Assembly (NCBI RefSeq): GCF_020515695.1
Contig: NZ_JAIWJA010000003.1
Location: forward strand, 558,001-622,000
Direction: 5' to 3'
Origin: Pseudomonas sp. MWU16-30317
Lineage (GTDB): Bacteria; Pseudomonadota; Gammaproteobacteria; Pseudomonadales; Pseudomonadaceae
Length of the DNA stretch: 64,000 nucleotides
In this document: positions 38,471-49,493 of the stretch, piece after piece
Layout of the letters: each line of letters begins with the position of its first letter
Position numbering within the stretch: the first letter of the stretch is position 1
Notes under the pieces: model-generated
What the model saw: the letters and a program-made list of their open reading frames with translations, nothing else
Told to the model about the DNA's origin: nothing
The model's database searches: none
Program-made: the position numbers and the translations under genes

Positions 38471-41400
38471 ATGAAAACAGGTCTGTACCGTCCCGATGAA
38501 TTCAAGGATAACTGTGGTTTTGGCCTGATCGCCCACATGACGGGCGAGCCCAGTCATCACCTGTTGCAGACAGCCATTGAAGCGCTGACCTGCATGACCC
38601 ACCGTGGCGGTATCAACGCCGACGGCAAGACCGGCGACGGTTGTGGTCTGTTGATCCAGAAGCCTGATCTGTTCCTGCGCACCAAGGCCCAGGAGCACTT
38701 TGGCGTCGACTTGCCCAAGCAATATGCCGTGGGCATGGTGTTCCTCAACCAGGATGACGCCAAGGCCAAGGCCGCTCGCGAGAACATGAACCGCGAGATC
38801 CTCAAGGCCGGCCTGCAACTGATCGGTTGGCGTCAGGTGCCGATCGACACCAGCGTGCTCGGCCGCCTGGCTCTGGAGCGCCTGCCGAAGATCGAGCAGG
38901 TGTTCATCGGTGGCGAAGGCCTGAGCGACCAGGAAATGGCCCTCAAGCTGTTCGGCGCCCGTCGTCGTTCCTCGGTGGCCAACGCCGCCGACAGCGACCA
39001 CTACATCTGCAGCTTTTCGCACAAGACCATCATCTATAAAGGCCTGATGATGCCCGCGGACCTGGAAGCCTTCTTCCCGGACCTGGGTGACGAGCGCCTG
39101 CGCACCGCAATCTGCGTGTTCCACCAGCGCTTCTCCACCAACACCCTGCCGAAATGGCCGCTGGCTCAGCCGTTCCGCTTCCTCGCCCACAACGGCGAGA
39201 TCAACACCATCACCGGCAACCGCAACTGGGCGCTGGCGCGTCGTACCAAGTTCGCCAACGAACTGATGCCCGACCTCGAAGAACTCGGCCCGCTGGTCAA
39301 CCGCGTGGGCTCGGATTCCTCGAGCATGGACAACATGCTCGAACTGATGGTCACCGGCGGCATCGACCTGTTCCGCGGCGTGCGGATGATCATTCCGCCT
39401 GCGTGGCAGAACGTCGAGACCATGGACTCGGACCTGCGCGCCTTCTACGAATACAACTCCATGCACATGGAGCCGTGGGACGGTCCGGCAGGCGTGGTGA
39501 TGACCGAAGGTCGTCACGCGGTCTGCCTGCTCGACCGTAACGGCCTGCGCCCGGCGCGCTGGGTCACCACCAAGAACGGCTACATCACCCTCGCGTCGGA
39601 AATCGGCGTGTGGAACTACAAGCCGGAAGACGTCATCGCCAAAGGCCGCGTCGGCCCTGGGCAGATCTTCGCCGTGGATACCGAAACCGGCCAGATCCTC
39701 GATACCGACGCCATCGACAACCGCCTCAAGTCGCGTCATCCGTACAAGCACTGGCTGCGCAAGAACGCCCTGCGCATCCAGTCGACCATGGAAGACAACG
39801 ACCACGGTTCGGCTTTCTATAACAGCGACCAGCTCAAGCAGTACATGAAGATGTACCAGGTCACCTTCGAGGAGCGCGATCAGATCTTGCGCCCGCTGGG
39901 TGAGCAGGGCTACGAGGCGGTGGGCTCGATGGGCGACGACACGCCAATGGCGGTGCTGTCCCAGCGCGTGCGCACGCCTTACGATTACTTCCGCCAGCAG
40001 TTCGCGCAGGTCACCAACCCGCCGATCGACCCGCTGCGTGAAGCCATCGTCATGTCGCTGGAGATCTGCCTCGGTGCCGAGCGCAATATCTTCCAGGAAT
40101 CGCCAGAGCACGCTTCGCGCGTGATCCTCAGCTCGCCGGTCATTTCCCCGGCCAAGTGGCGCTCGTTGATGAACCTCGATCGCCCAGGCTTCGCCCGGCA
40201 GATCATCGATCTCAACTACGACGAGTCCATGGGCCTCGAAGCGGCGATCCGCAACGTCGCCGATCAGGCTGAAGAAGCCGCGCGCTCCGGGATCACCCAA
40301 CTGGTGCTGACCGACCGCCATATCGGCCCGGGCAAGCTGCCGATCCACGCCGCGCTGGCCACTGGCGCCGTGCACCATCGCCTGACCGAAAAAGGCCTGC
40401 GCTGCGACAGTAACATCCTGGTCGAGACCGCCACCGCACGTGATCCGCACCACTTTGCCGTGCTGATCGGTTTCGGCGCCTCGGCGGTCTATCCGTTCCT
40501 GGCCTACGAGGTGCTGGGCGACCTGATCCGCACCGGCGAAGTGCTGGGCGATCTGTACGAAGTCTTCAAGAATTACCGCAAAGGCATCACCAAGGGCCTG
40601 CTCAAGATCCTCTCGAAAATGGGTATCTCGACCATCGCTTCGTACCGCGGTGCGCAGCTGTTCGAGGCCATCGGCCTGTCCGAGGAAGTCTGCGACCTGA
40701 GCTTCCGTGGCGTGCCGAGCCGCATCAAGGGCGCGCGTTTCGTCGATCTCGAAGCCGAGCAGAAAGCCTTGGCCGCCGAAGCCTGGAGCGTGCGCAAGCC
40801 GATCCAGCAAGGTGGCCTGTTGAAGTTCGTCTACGGCGGTGAATACCACGCCTACAACCCGGATGTGGTCAGCACCCTGCAAGCCGCCGTGCAGCAGGGC
40901 GACTACGCCAAGTTCAAGGAATACACCGCGCTGGTGGACAACCGCCCGGTGTCGATGATCCGTGACTTGCTCAAGGTGCGCGAACTCGACCAGCCGTTGG
41001 CCATGGATCAGATCGAACCGCTGGAGGCCATCCTCAAGCGCTTCGACTCGGCGGGTATCTCGCTGGGCGCGCTGTCGCCGGAGGCTCACGAAGCCCTGGC
41101 TGAAGCCATGAACCGCATGGGCGCGCGTTCCAACTCTGGCGAGGGCGGGGAAGACCCGGCCCGCTACGGGACTATCCGCAGCTCCAAGATCAAGCAGGTG
41201 GCCACCGGCCGCTTTGGCGTGACCCCGGAATACCTGGTCAACGCCGAAGTGCTGCAGATCAAGGTCGCCCAAGGCGCCAAGCCAGGCGAGGGCGGGCAAC
41301 TGCCAGGCGGCAAGGTCAACGGCCTGATCGCCAAGCTGCGCTATGCCGTGCCCGGCGTGACGCTGATTTCGCCGCCGCCACACCACGACATCTATTCGAT

Positions 41401-42919
41401 CGAAGACTTGTCGCAGCTGATTTTCGACCTCAAGCAGGTCAACCCGGCAGCGCTGGTCTCGGTCAAGCTGGTTGCGGAAGCGGGCGTCGGCACTATCGCC
41501 GCCGGTGTGGCCAAGGCCTATGCCGACCTGATCACCATCTCCGGCTACGACGGCGGTACCGGTGCATCGCCACTGAGCTCGATCAAGTACGCCGGTTCGC
41601 CTTGGGAGCTTGGTCTTGCCGAAACTCACCAGACCCTGCGCGGCAACGACCTGCGCGGCAAGGTCCGGGTGCAGACCGACGGTGGCCTGAAAACCGGCCT
41701 CGACGTGATCAAGGCGGCGATCCTCGGCGCCGAAAGCTTCGGCTTCGGTACCGCGCCGATGATCGCCCTGGGGTGCAAATACCTGCGTATCTGCCACCTG
41801 AACAACTGCGCCACGGGCGTTGCGACCCAAAACGAGAAGCTGCGCAAAGACCACTACATCGGCACTGTCGACATGGTCATCAACTTCTTCTCCTACGTCG
41901 CCGAAGAAACCCGTGAGTGGCTGGCTCGCCTGGGCGTGCGCTCGCTCGAAGAGTTGATCGGCCGTACCGATCTGCTCGACATCCTGCCGGGCGAATCGTC
42001 CAAGCAGCGGCATCTCGACCTGACGCCACTGCTGGGCAGCGATCTCATCCCTGCCGACAAACCGCAGTTCAGCCAGGTCGATCGCAACCCGCCGTTCGAC
42101 AAGGGCCTGCTGGCCGAGAAGATGGTCGGCATGGCGATCAGTGCGATCACCAACTCCACGGGTGGCGAGTACGAACTGGACATCTGCAACTGCGACCGTT
42201 CGATCGGCGCGCGGATTTCCGGCGAAATCGCCAAGCTGCACGGCAACCAGGGCATGAACAAGGCGCCGATCACCTTCCGCTTCAAGGGCACTGCCGGGCA
42301 GAGCTTCGGAGTGTGGAACGCCGGCGGCCTGAACATGTACCTCGAAGGCGACGCCAACGACTACGTCGGCAAGGGCATGACGGCCGGCAAGCTGGTGATC
42401 GTGCCGCCCAAGGGCAGCCCGTTCAAGACCCAGGACAGCGCCATCATCGGCAACACCTGCCTGTACGGCGCCACGGGCGGCAAGCTGTTCGCCGCTGGCA
42501 CCGCAGGTGAGCGCTTTGCGGTACGCAACTCCGGTGCGCACACCATCGTCGAAGGCACTGGCGACCACTGCTGCGAATACATGACCGGCGGCTTCGTCTG
42601 TGTGCTCGGCAAGACCGGGTACAACTTCGGTTCGGGCATGACCGGCGGTTTCGCCTACGTGCTCGACCTGGACAACACCTTCGTCGACAAGGTCAACCAC
42701 GAGCTGGTGGAAATCCAACGCATCAGCGGTGAAGCGATGGAAGCCTATCGCACTCACCTCGAGAAAGTGCTGGCCGAATACGTTGAAGAAACCGATAGCG
42801 AGTGGGGCCGCAACGTCTGGGAGAACCTCGACGATTACCTGCGCCGCTTCTGGCTGGTCAAGCCCAAGGCCGCCAATCTCAAATCCTTGCTGTCGAGTAC
42901 CCGCGCGAATCCGCAGTGA
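38471..42919 (+). CDS. gltB: Glutamate synthase (NADPH) large subunit
   Basis: Makes two glutamates from glutamine and 2-oxoglutarate; together with glutamine synthetase it assimilates ammonium. The 1482-residue chain is a propeptide of 14 residues before Cys15 ([10 protein letters not shown]), the class II amidotransferase nucleophile. A central domain, an FMN-binding synthase domain and the C-terminal beta-helix (GXXGXXXG repeats) follow. The 3Fe-4S ligands are in [12 protein letters not shown] (C-x5-C-x4-C). The ATG at 38471 is chosen because GGTGAG lies 9 bases upstream; the GTG at 38465 is too close to it. Followed by gltD after a hairpin-bearing gap of 134 bases. Confidence 0.97.
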   Translation: MKTGLYRPDEFKDNCGFGLIAHMTGEPSHHLLQTAIEALTCMTHRGGINADGKTGDGCGLLIQKPDLFLRTKAQEHFGVDLPKQYAVGMVFLNQDDAKAKAARENMNREILKAGLQLIGWRQVPIDTSVLGRLALERLPKIEQVFIGGEGLSDQEMALKLFGARRRSSVANAADSDHYICSFSHKTIIYKGLMMPADLEAFFPDLGDERLRTAICVFHQRFSTNTLPKWPLAQPFRFLAHNGEINTITGNRNWALARRTKFANELMPDLEELGPLVNRVGSDSSSMDNMLELMVTGGIDLFRGVRMIIPPAWQNVETMDSDLRAFYEYNSMHMEPWDGPAGVVMTEGRHAVCLLDRNGLRPARWVTTKNGYITLASEIGVWNYKPEDVIAKGRVGPGQIFAVDTETGQILDTDAIDNRLKSRHPYKHWLRKNALRIQSTMEDNDHGSAFYNSDQLKQYMKMYQVTFEERDQILRPLGEQGYEAVGSMGDDTPMAVLSQRVRTPYDYFRQQFAQVTNPPIDPLREAIVMSLEICLGAERNIFQESPEHASRVILSSPVISPAKWRSLMNLDRPGFARQIIDLNYDESMGLEAAIRNVADQAEEAARSGITQLVLTDRHIGPGKLPIHAALATGAVHHRLTEKGLRCDSNILVETATARDPHHFAVLIGFGASAVYPFLAYEVLGDLIRTGEVLGDLYEVFKNYRKGITKGLLKILSKMGISTIASYRGAQLFEAIGLSEEVCDLSFRGVPSRIKGARFVDLEAEQKALAAEAWSVRKPIQQGGLLKFVYGGEYHAYNPDVVSTLQAAVQQGDYAKFKEYTALVDNRPVSMIRDLLKVRELDQPLAMDQIEPLEAILKRFDSAGISLGALSPEAHEALAEAMNRMGARSNSGEGGEDPARYGTIRSSKIKQVATGRFGVTPEYLVNAEVLQIKVAQGAKPGEGGQLPGGKVNGLIAKLRYAVPGVTLISPPPHHDIYSIEDLSQLIFDLKQVNPAALVSVKLVAEAGVGTIAAGVAKAYADLITISGYDGGTGASPLSSIKYAGSPWELGLAETHQTLRGNDLRGKVRVQTDGGLKTGLDVIKAAILGAESFGFGTAPMIALGCKYLRICHLNNCATGVATQNEKLRKDHYIGTVDMVINFFSYVAEETREWLARLGVRSLEELIGRTDLLDILPGESSKQRHLDLTPLLGSDLIPADKPQFSQVDRNPPFDKGLLAEKMVGMAISAITNSTGGEYELDICNCDRSIGARISGEIAKLHGNQGMNKAPITFRFKGTAGQSFGVWNAGGLNMYLEGDANDYVGKGMTAGKLVIVPPKGSPFKTQDSAIIGNTCLYGATGGKLFAAGTAGERFAVRNSGAHTIVEGTGDHCCEYMTGGFVCVLGKTGYNFGSGMTGGFAYVLDLDNTFVDKVNHELVEIQRISGEAMEAYRTHLEKVLAEYVEETDSEWGRNVWENLDDYLRRFWLVKPKAANLKSLLSSTRANPQ

Positions 42920-42944
42920 TGCCTGGCGGCAGCTTCAAGCGTCG

Positions 42945-43020
42945 AGCTTCAAGCTGCAAGCCACGGCGGTACGCGGTGTCGGGGATAAATTTGATCGCTT
43001 CAAGCTTGCAGCTTGAAGCT
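42945..43020 (+). repeat. Inverted repeat between gltB and gltD
   Basis: AGCTTCAAGCTGCAAGC (42945-42961) and its exact complement GCTTGCAGCTTGAAGCT (43004-43020): a 17-base perfect stem with a 42-base loop, extended by imperfect AGCTT/GCAGC words on both sides. No U-tract follows. As it lies within an operon, it may set the gltB:gltD ratio or protect the mRNA. It is related to the hairpin after hslU. Confidence 0.75.
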
Positions 43021-43050
43021 TGCAGCTCGCAGCTGCTTCTAGAGGTTTGA

Positions 43051-44472
<1,422 letters not shown>

Positions 44473-44486
44473 AGCCCGCGTCGATC

Positions 44487-44555
44487 CTTTCGCGGGCAAG
44501 CCTTGCTCCCACAGGTGTACGCCTGTAGGAGCAAGGTTTGCCCGCGAAGAGGCCG
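44487..44555. repeat. REP pair after gltD
   Basis: CCTTTCGCGGGCAAGCCTTGCTCCCACAGG and the inverted GCCTGTAGGAGCAAGGTTTGCCCGCGAAGAGGCC, with a 6-base loop. It lies between the gltD stop and its terminator. Confidence 0.85.
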
Positions 44556-44584
44556 GTACTGATTGCACTTAATCGCCCCGATAG

Positions 44585-44616
44585 ATAAAAGGCACGGCTC
44601 TCGCCGTGCCTTTTGC
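44585..44616 (+). terminator. Terminator of gltBD
   Basis: AAAAGGCACGGC-TCTC-GCCGTGCCTTTT: a 12-base stem, perfect, with A- and T-tracts. The hemE start codon lies 46 bases downstream. Confidence 0.9.
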
Positions 44617-44661
44617 GTCCCGGTCTGAGAAAATGCCCGCACTTTTCTGCCGGATGTTGCC

Positions 44662-45726
44662 ATGACTGCCCTGAAGAATGACCGTTTCCTGCGCGCCCTG
44701 CTCAAGCAGCCGGTCGATGTCACCCCTGTGTGGATGATGCGCCAGGCGGGCCGTTATCTGCCCGAGTACCGTGCCAGCCGGGCCAAGGCCGGTGATTTCA
44801 TGAGCTTGTGCATGAATCCGGAATTCGCCTGCGAAGTCACGATGCAGCCGCTCGAGCGCTACCCGCTGGACGCCGCCATTCTGTTCTCGGATATCCTCAC
44901 CATCCCCGATGCCATGGGCCAAGGTCTGTATTTCGAGACTGGTGAAGGCCCGCGCTTCAAGAAAGTGGTCAGCACGATGGCCGACATCGAGGCACTGCCG
45001 ATCCCTGATCCGCACAAGGACCTTGGCTACGTGATGGACGCCGTGAGCACCATCCGCCGCGAACTCAACGGCCGCGTGCCGCTGATCGGCTTCTCCGGCA
45101 GCCCCTGGACGCTGGCCACCTACATGGTCGAAGGCGGTTCGTCCAGGGACTTTCGCAAGACCAAGGCCATGCTCTACGACAACCCCCAGGCCATGCACCT
45201 GCTGCTCGACAAGCTGGCGCAGTCGGTCACGGCCTATCTCAACGGCCAGATCCAGGCCGGTGCCCAGGCGGTGCAGATCTTCGACACCTGGGGCGGCAAC
45301 CTGTCGGCTGCGGCCTACCAGGAGTTTTCACTGGCCTACATGAAAAAGATCGTCGGCGGCCTTATCCGCGAGCACGATGGTCGCAAGGTGCCGGTGATTC
45401 TGTTCACCAAGAACGGCGGCCTGTGGCTCGAGAGCATTGCCGATGCCGGCGCGGACGCGCTGGGCCTGGACTGGACCTGCGATATCGGTGAAGCCCGCCG
45501 CCGCGTCGGCAGCAAGGTGGCCCTGCAAGGCAACATGGACCCGACCGTGTTGTACGCCAAGCCCGAAGCGATCCGTGCCGAGGTGGCCCGTATCCTGGGT
45601 AGCTACGGCCATGGCACCGGGCATGTGTTCAACCTGGGCCACGGCATCACGCCCGAGGTCGATCCCGAGCACGCCGGCGCGTTTATTCGCGCGGTGCACG
45701 AGTTCTCGGCGCAGTACCACCAGTAA
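44662..45726 (+). CDS. hemE: Uroporphyrinogen decarboxylase
   Basis: Decarboxylates the four acetate side chains of uroporphyrinogen III to give coproporphyrinogen III in haem synthesis. The 354-residue enzyme has the signature [13 protein letters not shown] at about residues 24-36 (substrate-binding Arg). It also has the invariant Asp-bearing [12 protein letters not shown] (about 75), [13 protein letters not shown] and the C-terminal NLGHGI motif. Monocistronic by context, with terminators on both sides. Confidence 0.97.
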   Translation: MTALKNDRFLRALLKQPVDVTPVWMMRQAGRYLPEYRASRAKAGDFMSLCMNPEFACEVTMQPLERYPLDAAILFSDILTIPDAMGQGLYFETGEGPRFKKVVSTMADIEALPIPDPHKDLGYVMDAVSTIRRELNGRVPLIGFSGSPWTLATYMVEGGSSRDFRKTKAMLYDNPQAMHLLLDKLAQSVTAYLNGQIQAGAQAVQIFDTWGGNLSAAAYQEFSLAYMKKIVGGLIREHDGRKVPVILFTKNGGLWLESIADAGADALGLDWTCDIGEARRRVGSKVALQGNMDPTVLYAKPEAIRAEVARILGSYGHGTGHVFNLGHGITPEVDPEHAGAFIRAVHEFSAQYHQ

Positions 45727-45729
45727 AAT

Positions 45730-45821
45730 ATAGCGAGGGGGCTTGCCCCTGAAAACTTTCGACCTCCCCCCAGATGTGAGGGAGGCGGAAATTTTCGGGT
45801 GCAAGCCTCTTCGCTACAGGG
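45730..45821. repeat. Large nested palindrome between hemE and the MFS gene
   Basis: The outer arms, TAGCGAGGGGGCTTGCCCC (from 45731) and GGGTGCAAGCCTCTTCGCTA (to 45817), enclose an inner hairpin CCTCCC ... GGGAGG (45763-45786). It sits between convergent genes and can act as a bidirectional terminator. It is a different palindrome family from the REPs and resembles the structure after phaF. Confidence 0.7.
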
Positions 45822-45825
45822 TGAG

Positions 45826-47103
45826 CTAAGTCTTCACATTCCCCGCCAACGGCTGCAACTTCGCCAGTTTCGCCGCCACCGCCAACGCAATCACCAGCAA
45901 CGCCCCGATAAAAGCGCCTATGCCGTTCCAGCCCGCATAGTGCCAGGCCACGCCACCCAAGGTGCCGGCCACACTCGACCCCACGTAATAGCAGAACAGA
46001 TACAGCGACGACGCCTGGCCCTTGGCCTTGATCGCCCGGCGGCCGATCCAGCTGCTGGCGACCGAGTGGGCGCCGAAGAAGCCGAAGCAGAACATCAGCA
46101 TGCCGACAATGATCAGCGCGATCGGCGTGAACAAGGTCAGCAGCAGGCCCGCGAACATCAGCACCAGTGACATCCAGAACACTTTGCGCCGGCCGTGGCG
46201 GTCGGCCAGTGCGCCGATCTTCGCCGAGCTGTAGATGCCGGACAGGTACACCACCGAGAGCATGCCCACCAGCGCCTGGCTCATGAGGTAGGGCGCCGCC
46301 AGCAAGCGGTAGCCGATGTAGTTGAACAGGGTCACGAAGGCGCCCATCAACAGGAACCCCTCGATGAACAACAGGGGTAGCCCGGCATCGCGAAAATGCA
46401 TCGTGAAACCATCAAGCAGGCCGCGCGGTTTGAGCTTGCGCGAGCGAAAGTTGCGCGACGGGGGCAGGAACTTGACGAACAGTGTCGCGGCGCCCAGCGC
46501 CAGCACGCCCACCACCATCATCGCCGTGTGCCAGCTCACATAATCGATCAATACCCCGGTAATCAACCGCCCGCTCATGCCGCCGATAGCGTTGCCGCCG
46601 ATATAAAGGCCCATGGCCAGGCCGATGTGTTCTGGGTGGATCTCTTCACTCAGGTAGGTCATGCCCACCGCCGCCAGCCCGCTCAGGGACAAGCCGATCA
46701 GCGCGCGCATTACCAGCACGCCCTCCCAGCTAGGCATGAAGGCGCTGGCAATGGTGCACAGAGCGGCGCTGAACAGCGCCGCGACCATCACCGGTTTGCG
46801 GCCGATGCTGTCGGAAATCGGCCCCGTGACCAACAAGCCGATCGCTAGCATGCCGGTGGAAATGGACAGCACCAGGCTGCTTTGCGCGGCGTTGATCGAA
46901 TACTCGCGGGACAGGATCGGCATCATCGGCTGCACGCAATACAGCAGGGCAAAGGTCGCGAAGCCGCCCGCGAACAAAGCCAGTACGGTGCGCAGGAACA
47001 GCGGCGTGCCTTTTTCGATATAGGTCTCGGCCAGCTGTTCGGCAATATTTTCGAGGGGACTGGAGGGGATTTCGTGGAGGGATGCAGCGACAGCAGTTTT
47101 CAC
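45826..47103 (-). CDS. MFS transporter
   Basis: A 425-residue, 12-span major facilitator. The loop 2-3 signature is GPISDSIGRKPVMV (about residues 82-95), and a second DRHGRRKV repeat lies midway. It resembles the YnfM/inner-membrane arabinose-efflux-like group; the substrate is unknown. I use a GTG start (47103), preceded by AGAGG at 5 bases and giving MKTAVAASLHEIP. A frame extending to 47175 would run over the promoter. It is divergent from a LysR-type regulator, which probably controls it. Confidence 0.85.
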   Translation of the reverse strand: MKTAVAASLHEIPSSPLENIAEQLAETYIEKGTPLFLRTVLALFAGGFATFALLYCVQPMMPILSREYSINAAQSSLVLSISTGMLAIGLLVTGPISDSIGRKPVMVAALFSAALCTIASAFMPSWEGVLVMRALIGLSLSGLAAVGMTYLSEEIHPEHIGLAMGLYIGGNAIGGMSGRLITGVLIDYVSWHTAMMVVGVLALGAATLFVKFLPPSRNFRSRKLKPRGLLDGFTMHFRDAGLPLLFIEGFLLMGAFVTLFNYIGYRLLAAPYLMSQALVGMLSVVYLSGIYSSAKIGALADRHGRRKVFWMSLVLMFAGLLLTLFTPIALIIVGMLMFCFGFFGAHSVASSWIGRRAIKAKGQASSLYLFCYYVGSSVAGTLGGVAWHYAGWNGIGAFIGALLVIALAVAAKLAKLQPLAGNVKT

Positions 47104-47147
47104 GTGTACCTCTGGGAGGGGTAGCCTGGGCCGGCGTTTGAAAAAAT

Positions 47148-47175
47148 CATATAGGCTGCTAATGATTCTTTCCAA
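47148..47175 (-). promoter_or_regulatory. Candidate promoter of the MFS gene in the divergent region
   Basis: On the minus strand TTGGAA (47170-47175), 16 bases, TATATG (47148-47153). This AT-rich segment lies between the MFS and lysR genes and would be the expected LysR binding region. The lysR promoter may be TTGTTC (47180-47185) with TAACGA (47203-47208) at 17 bases. Confidence 0.45.
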
Positions 47176-47223
47176 TATATTGTTCGACCTGTTTGATAGG
47201 TTTAACGACTCAATAGGGCTGTC

Positions 47224-48111
47224 ATGGAATTACGTCATCTGCGGTACTTCATTGCTGTCGCCGAGGAGCTGCATTTTGGCCGCGCAGCCCTGGCCCTGGG
47301 GATCTCCCAACCGCCGCTCAGCCAGCAGATTCAGGCGCTGGAGCAAGAGTTGGGCGCGCGCCTGTTCGAACGCACCAACCGGCGGGTCGAGCTCAGTGAA
47401 GCGGGGCGGCTGTTTCTCGACGAAGCGCGGCAGGTACTGGCGCAGGTCGACAAGGCCGCGGATGTGGCCCGTCGCGCGCAGTTGGGGCAGCTGGGCGAAC
47501 TGAAAGTCGGCTTTACCACGTCGGCGCCGTTCAACTCCAGCATCCCCAAGGCAATCTATGCCTTTCGCCAGGCGTTCCCGGCGGTACATCTCAATCTGGA
47601 GGAAATGAGCAGCAAGGAGGTGGCCGATTCGCTGGTGGATGGTTCTATCGACATCGGCCTGATGCGGCCGCTGCCCTTGCCCGATTCGCTGGTCTCTGTG
47701 GAGCTGTTTCGCGAACCGCTGGTGGCGGTGCTCAACAGCGCCCATCCGCTGGTGCCGGACAGCAGCTCCGGCCTGCACCTGGCGGACATGGCCAACGAAC
47801 CGTTCGTGTTCTTCCCGAGGGGTTACGGCAGCGGGCTGTACTCGCAACTGCAAAACCTCGCCCGCGCCGCCGGATTCAGCCCGCACATCGCCCAGGAGGC
47901 GGGCGCGGCAATGACCATTATCGGCCTGGTCTCGGCGGGGCTGGGGGTTTCGGTACTCCCGGCGTCTTTCCAGTGGATGCGCATCGACGGCGTGGTCTAC
48001 CGCCCATTGCTGGACCCCGGCGCGGAGTCGGCGGTGTGGCTGGTACAACGACGGGAAACACCTTCGGCGATGGTCAGTGGTTTCGTGGAGTTGTTGCGTG
48101 CGGCGGGGTGA
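47224..48111 (+). CDS. LysR-family transcriptional regulator
   Basis: The 295-residue protein has a canonical N-terminal winged helix-turn-helix (MELRHLRYFIAVAEELHFGRAA; ISQPPLSQQIQALEQELG at about residues 28-45). A periplasmic-binding-protein-like effector domain follows. The start MELRHLRYF is the one typical of the BenM/CatM-like subgroup. It is divergent from the MFS gene with 120 bases between, a common arrangement in which the regulator controls the transporter. The inducer is unknown. Confidence 0.9.
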   Translation: MELRHLRYFIAVAEELHFGRAALALGISQPPLSQQIQALEQELGARLFERTNRRVELSEAGRLFLDEARQVLAQVDKAADVARRAQLGQLGELKVGFTTSAPFNSSIPKAIYAFRQAFPAVHLNLEEMSSKEVADSLVDGSIDIGLMRPLPLPDSLVSVELFREPLVAVLNSAHPLVPDSSSGLHLADMANEPFVFFPRGYGSGLYSQLQNLARAAGFSPHIAQEAGAAMTIIGLVSAGLGVSVLPASFQWMRIDGVVYRPLLDPGAESAVWLVQRRETPSAMVSGFVELLRAAG

Positions 48112-48231
48112 GAGGCGGTGTATTCGTGGCGGCCTCTGGGAGAGATACGGTGATCAAAAGCCCGCCAAGGTAGCGAACATCCCCTCCACGCCACTACACT
48201 CGGACATTCCCTGAAACAAGGAGGTCTTCCC

Positions 48232-49002
48232 ATGCGTCGCGTGGTGTTCAATCAGAAAGGTGGCGTCGGCAAATCCAGCATCGCCTGCAACCTGGCGGCG
48301 GTGAGTGCGAGCGAGGGTTACCGTACGCTGTTGATCGACCTCGATGCCCAGGCCAATTCCACCCAGTACCTCACGGGCCTGACCGGGGCCGACATCCCGA
48401 TGGGCATTGCCGAGTTCTTCAAGAACACCCTGTCCAGCGGCTTGCTGACCAAAAAGAATGCGGTCGACATCTACGAAACGCCCTACGACAACCTCCATGT
48501 CATCACCGCCACTGCGGAGCTTGCCGACCTGCAGCCCAAGCTGGAGGCAAAGCACAAGATCAACAAGCTGCGCAAACTGCTGGATGATCTGGACGAAGAC
48601 TACGATCGCATCTATATCGATACGCCACCGGCTCTGAACTTCTATGCGGTATCGGCGCTGATCGCTGCGGATCGAGTGCTGATCCCCTTTGACTGCGATA
48701 GTTTTTCCCGTCAGGCGCTGTACGGCCTGCTGGAAGAAATCCAGGAGCTCAAGGACGACCACAACGAGGACCTCAGCGTCGAGGGCATTGTGGTCAACCA
48801 GTACCAGGCCCGCGCCAGCCTGCCCCAGCAGATGCTCGACGCGCTGATCGCCGAGGGCCTGCCGGTGTTGCCGGTGTACCTCAGCAGCTCAGTCAAGATG
48901 CGTGAATCCCACGAAGCCAGTATGCCGCTGATCCATCTGGACCCGCGGCACAAGCTGACCCGGCAATTCGTCGAACTGCATCACTTGCTGGACACCGACT
49001 GA
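48232..49002 (+). CDS. ParA-family ATPase without a ParB partner
   Basis: A 256-residue deviant-Walker ATPase: N-terminal KGGVGKSSIACNLAA (residues 9-23), Walker A' LLIDLDAQANST (about 35-46) and IYIDTPPALN (about 124-133). No N-terminal helix-turn-helix is present, so it is a small, chromosomal-orphan type ParA/MinD relative. No ParB, parS-like repeat or chemotaxis gene is adjacent. A strong AAGGAGG precedes the ATG. Such orphans position protein complexes or cargo; the target is unknown here. It converges with the pigment operon, 12 bases from the end of that operon's last gene. Confidence 0.85.
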   Translation: MRRVVFNQKGGVGKSSIACNLAAVSASEGYRTLLIDLDAQANSTQYLTGLTGADIPMGIAEFFKNTLSSGLLTKKNAVDIYETPYDNLHVITATAELADLQPKLEAKHKINKLRKLLDDLDEDYDRIYIDTPPALNFYAVSALIAADRVLIPFDCDSFSRQALYGLLEEIQELKDDHNEDLSVEGIVVNQYQARASLPQQMLDALIAEGLPVLPVYLSSSVKMRESHEASMPLIHLDPRHKLTRQFVELHHLLDTD

Positions 49003-49014
49003 GCGGCGGTCCGC

Positions 49015-49461
49015 TTACTGCACCTTGGCCAGATCGCCGCGCAGCGCTACACCGGCAATGATCGCACCCGAATGGCACTCATAGGTGACCGGGTCCTTGC
49101 GCTCGTTGCTCTTGTAGAAGCTGGCGAGGTTGACCACCGCGTTGGCCCCGACTTTTTTGGCCGCTTCCTGCATGGTCAGCAACGCCGATTGCAGCACCCA
49201 TTCGCAGGCCTCTGTGTCGGTCTTGTTAAAGGCGTTGGTCTTCTTGTTGGTGACTGCGGCTGGCGAAACCACAGTGACCTTGCCCCGTGGCTGCACGCCG
49301 GCGAGGTAAAACTTGACGCTGCCGTCGAGCTTCTTGGCGGCGGTCATTTCGTCGACCACTTTCTGGAACGGCAGGTACAGCGCCGTGTCACGCGCCTGGC
49401 TGACGGCAGGCAACAGACCGAGCAGCAGGGCGGCCGAGAGAGTGAGAGCTTTCAATTGCAT
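49015..49461 (-). CDS. Small exported protein at the end of the aryl-polyene operon
   Basis: 148 residues with a Sec signal peptide (MQLKALTLSAALLLGLLPAVSQA, cleavage after about residue 23). I recognise no enzyme. The C-terminal part carries KKVGANAVVNLASFY and a Cys pair (ACEWVL ... TYECHSG) that could form a disulfide. The pattern GANAVVNL is reminiscent of small YbjQ/DUF4156-like domains. Similar proteins are sometimes labelled excinuclease subunits, which the sequence does not support. AAGGAG lies 6 bases before the ATG at 49461. It follows the ketosynthase by 32 bases and is probably co-transcribed, so it may act on the pigment in the periplasm. Confidence 0.7.
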   Translation of the reverse strand: MQLKALTLSAALLLGLLPAVSQARDTALYLPFQKVVDEMTAAKKLDGSVKFYLAGVQPRGKVTVVSPAAVTNKKTNAFNKTDTEACEWVLQSALLTMQEAAKKVGANAVVNLASFYKSNERKDPVTYECHSGAIIAGVALRGDLAKVQ

Positions 49462-49493
49462 GCATATCTCCTTGAGGGTGTCGGGGTGTTGAT

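Noticed and set aside
38009-42757. A 1582-codon open frame on the strand opposite gltB
   Set aside because: It mirrors gltB codon by codon, has no recognisable domain and no ribosome site. GC-rich third positions suppress stop codons on the other strand.
47104-47175. Longer MFS start at 47175 (MERIISSLYDFF)
   Set aside because: The extension covers the AT-rich divergent promoter region and lacks a ribosome site; the GTG at 47103 has AGAGG.
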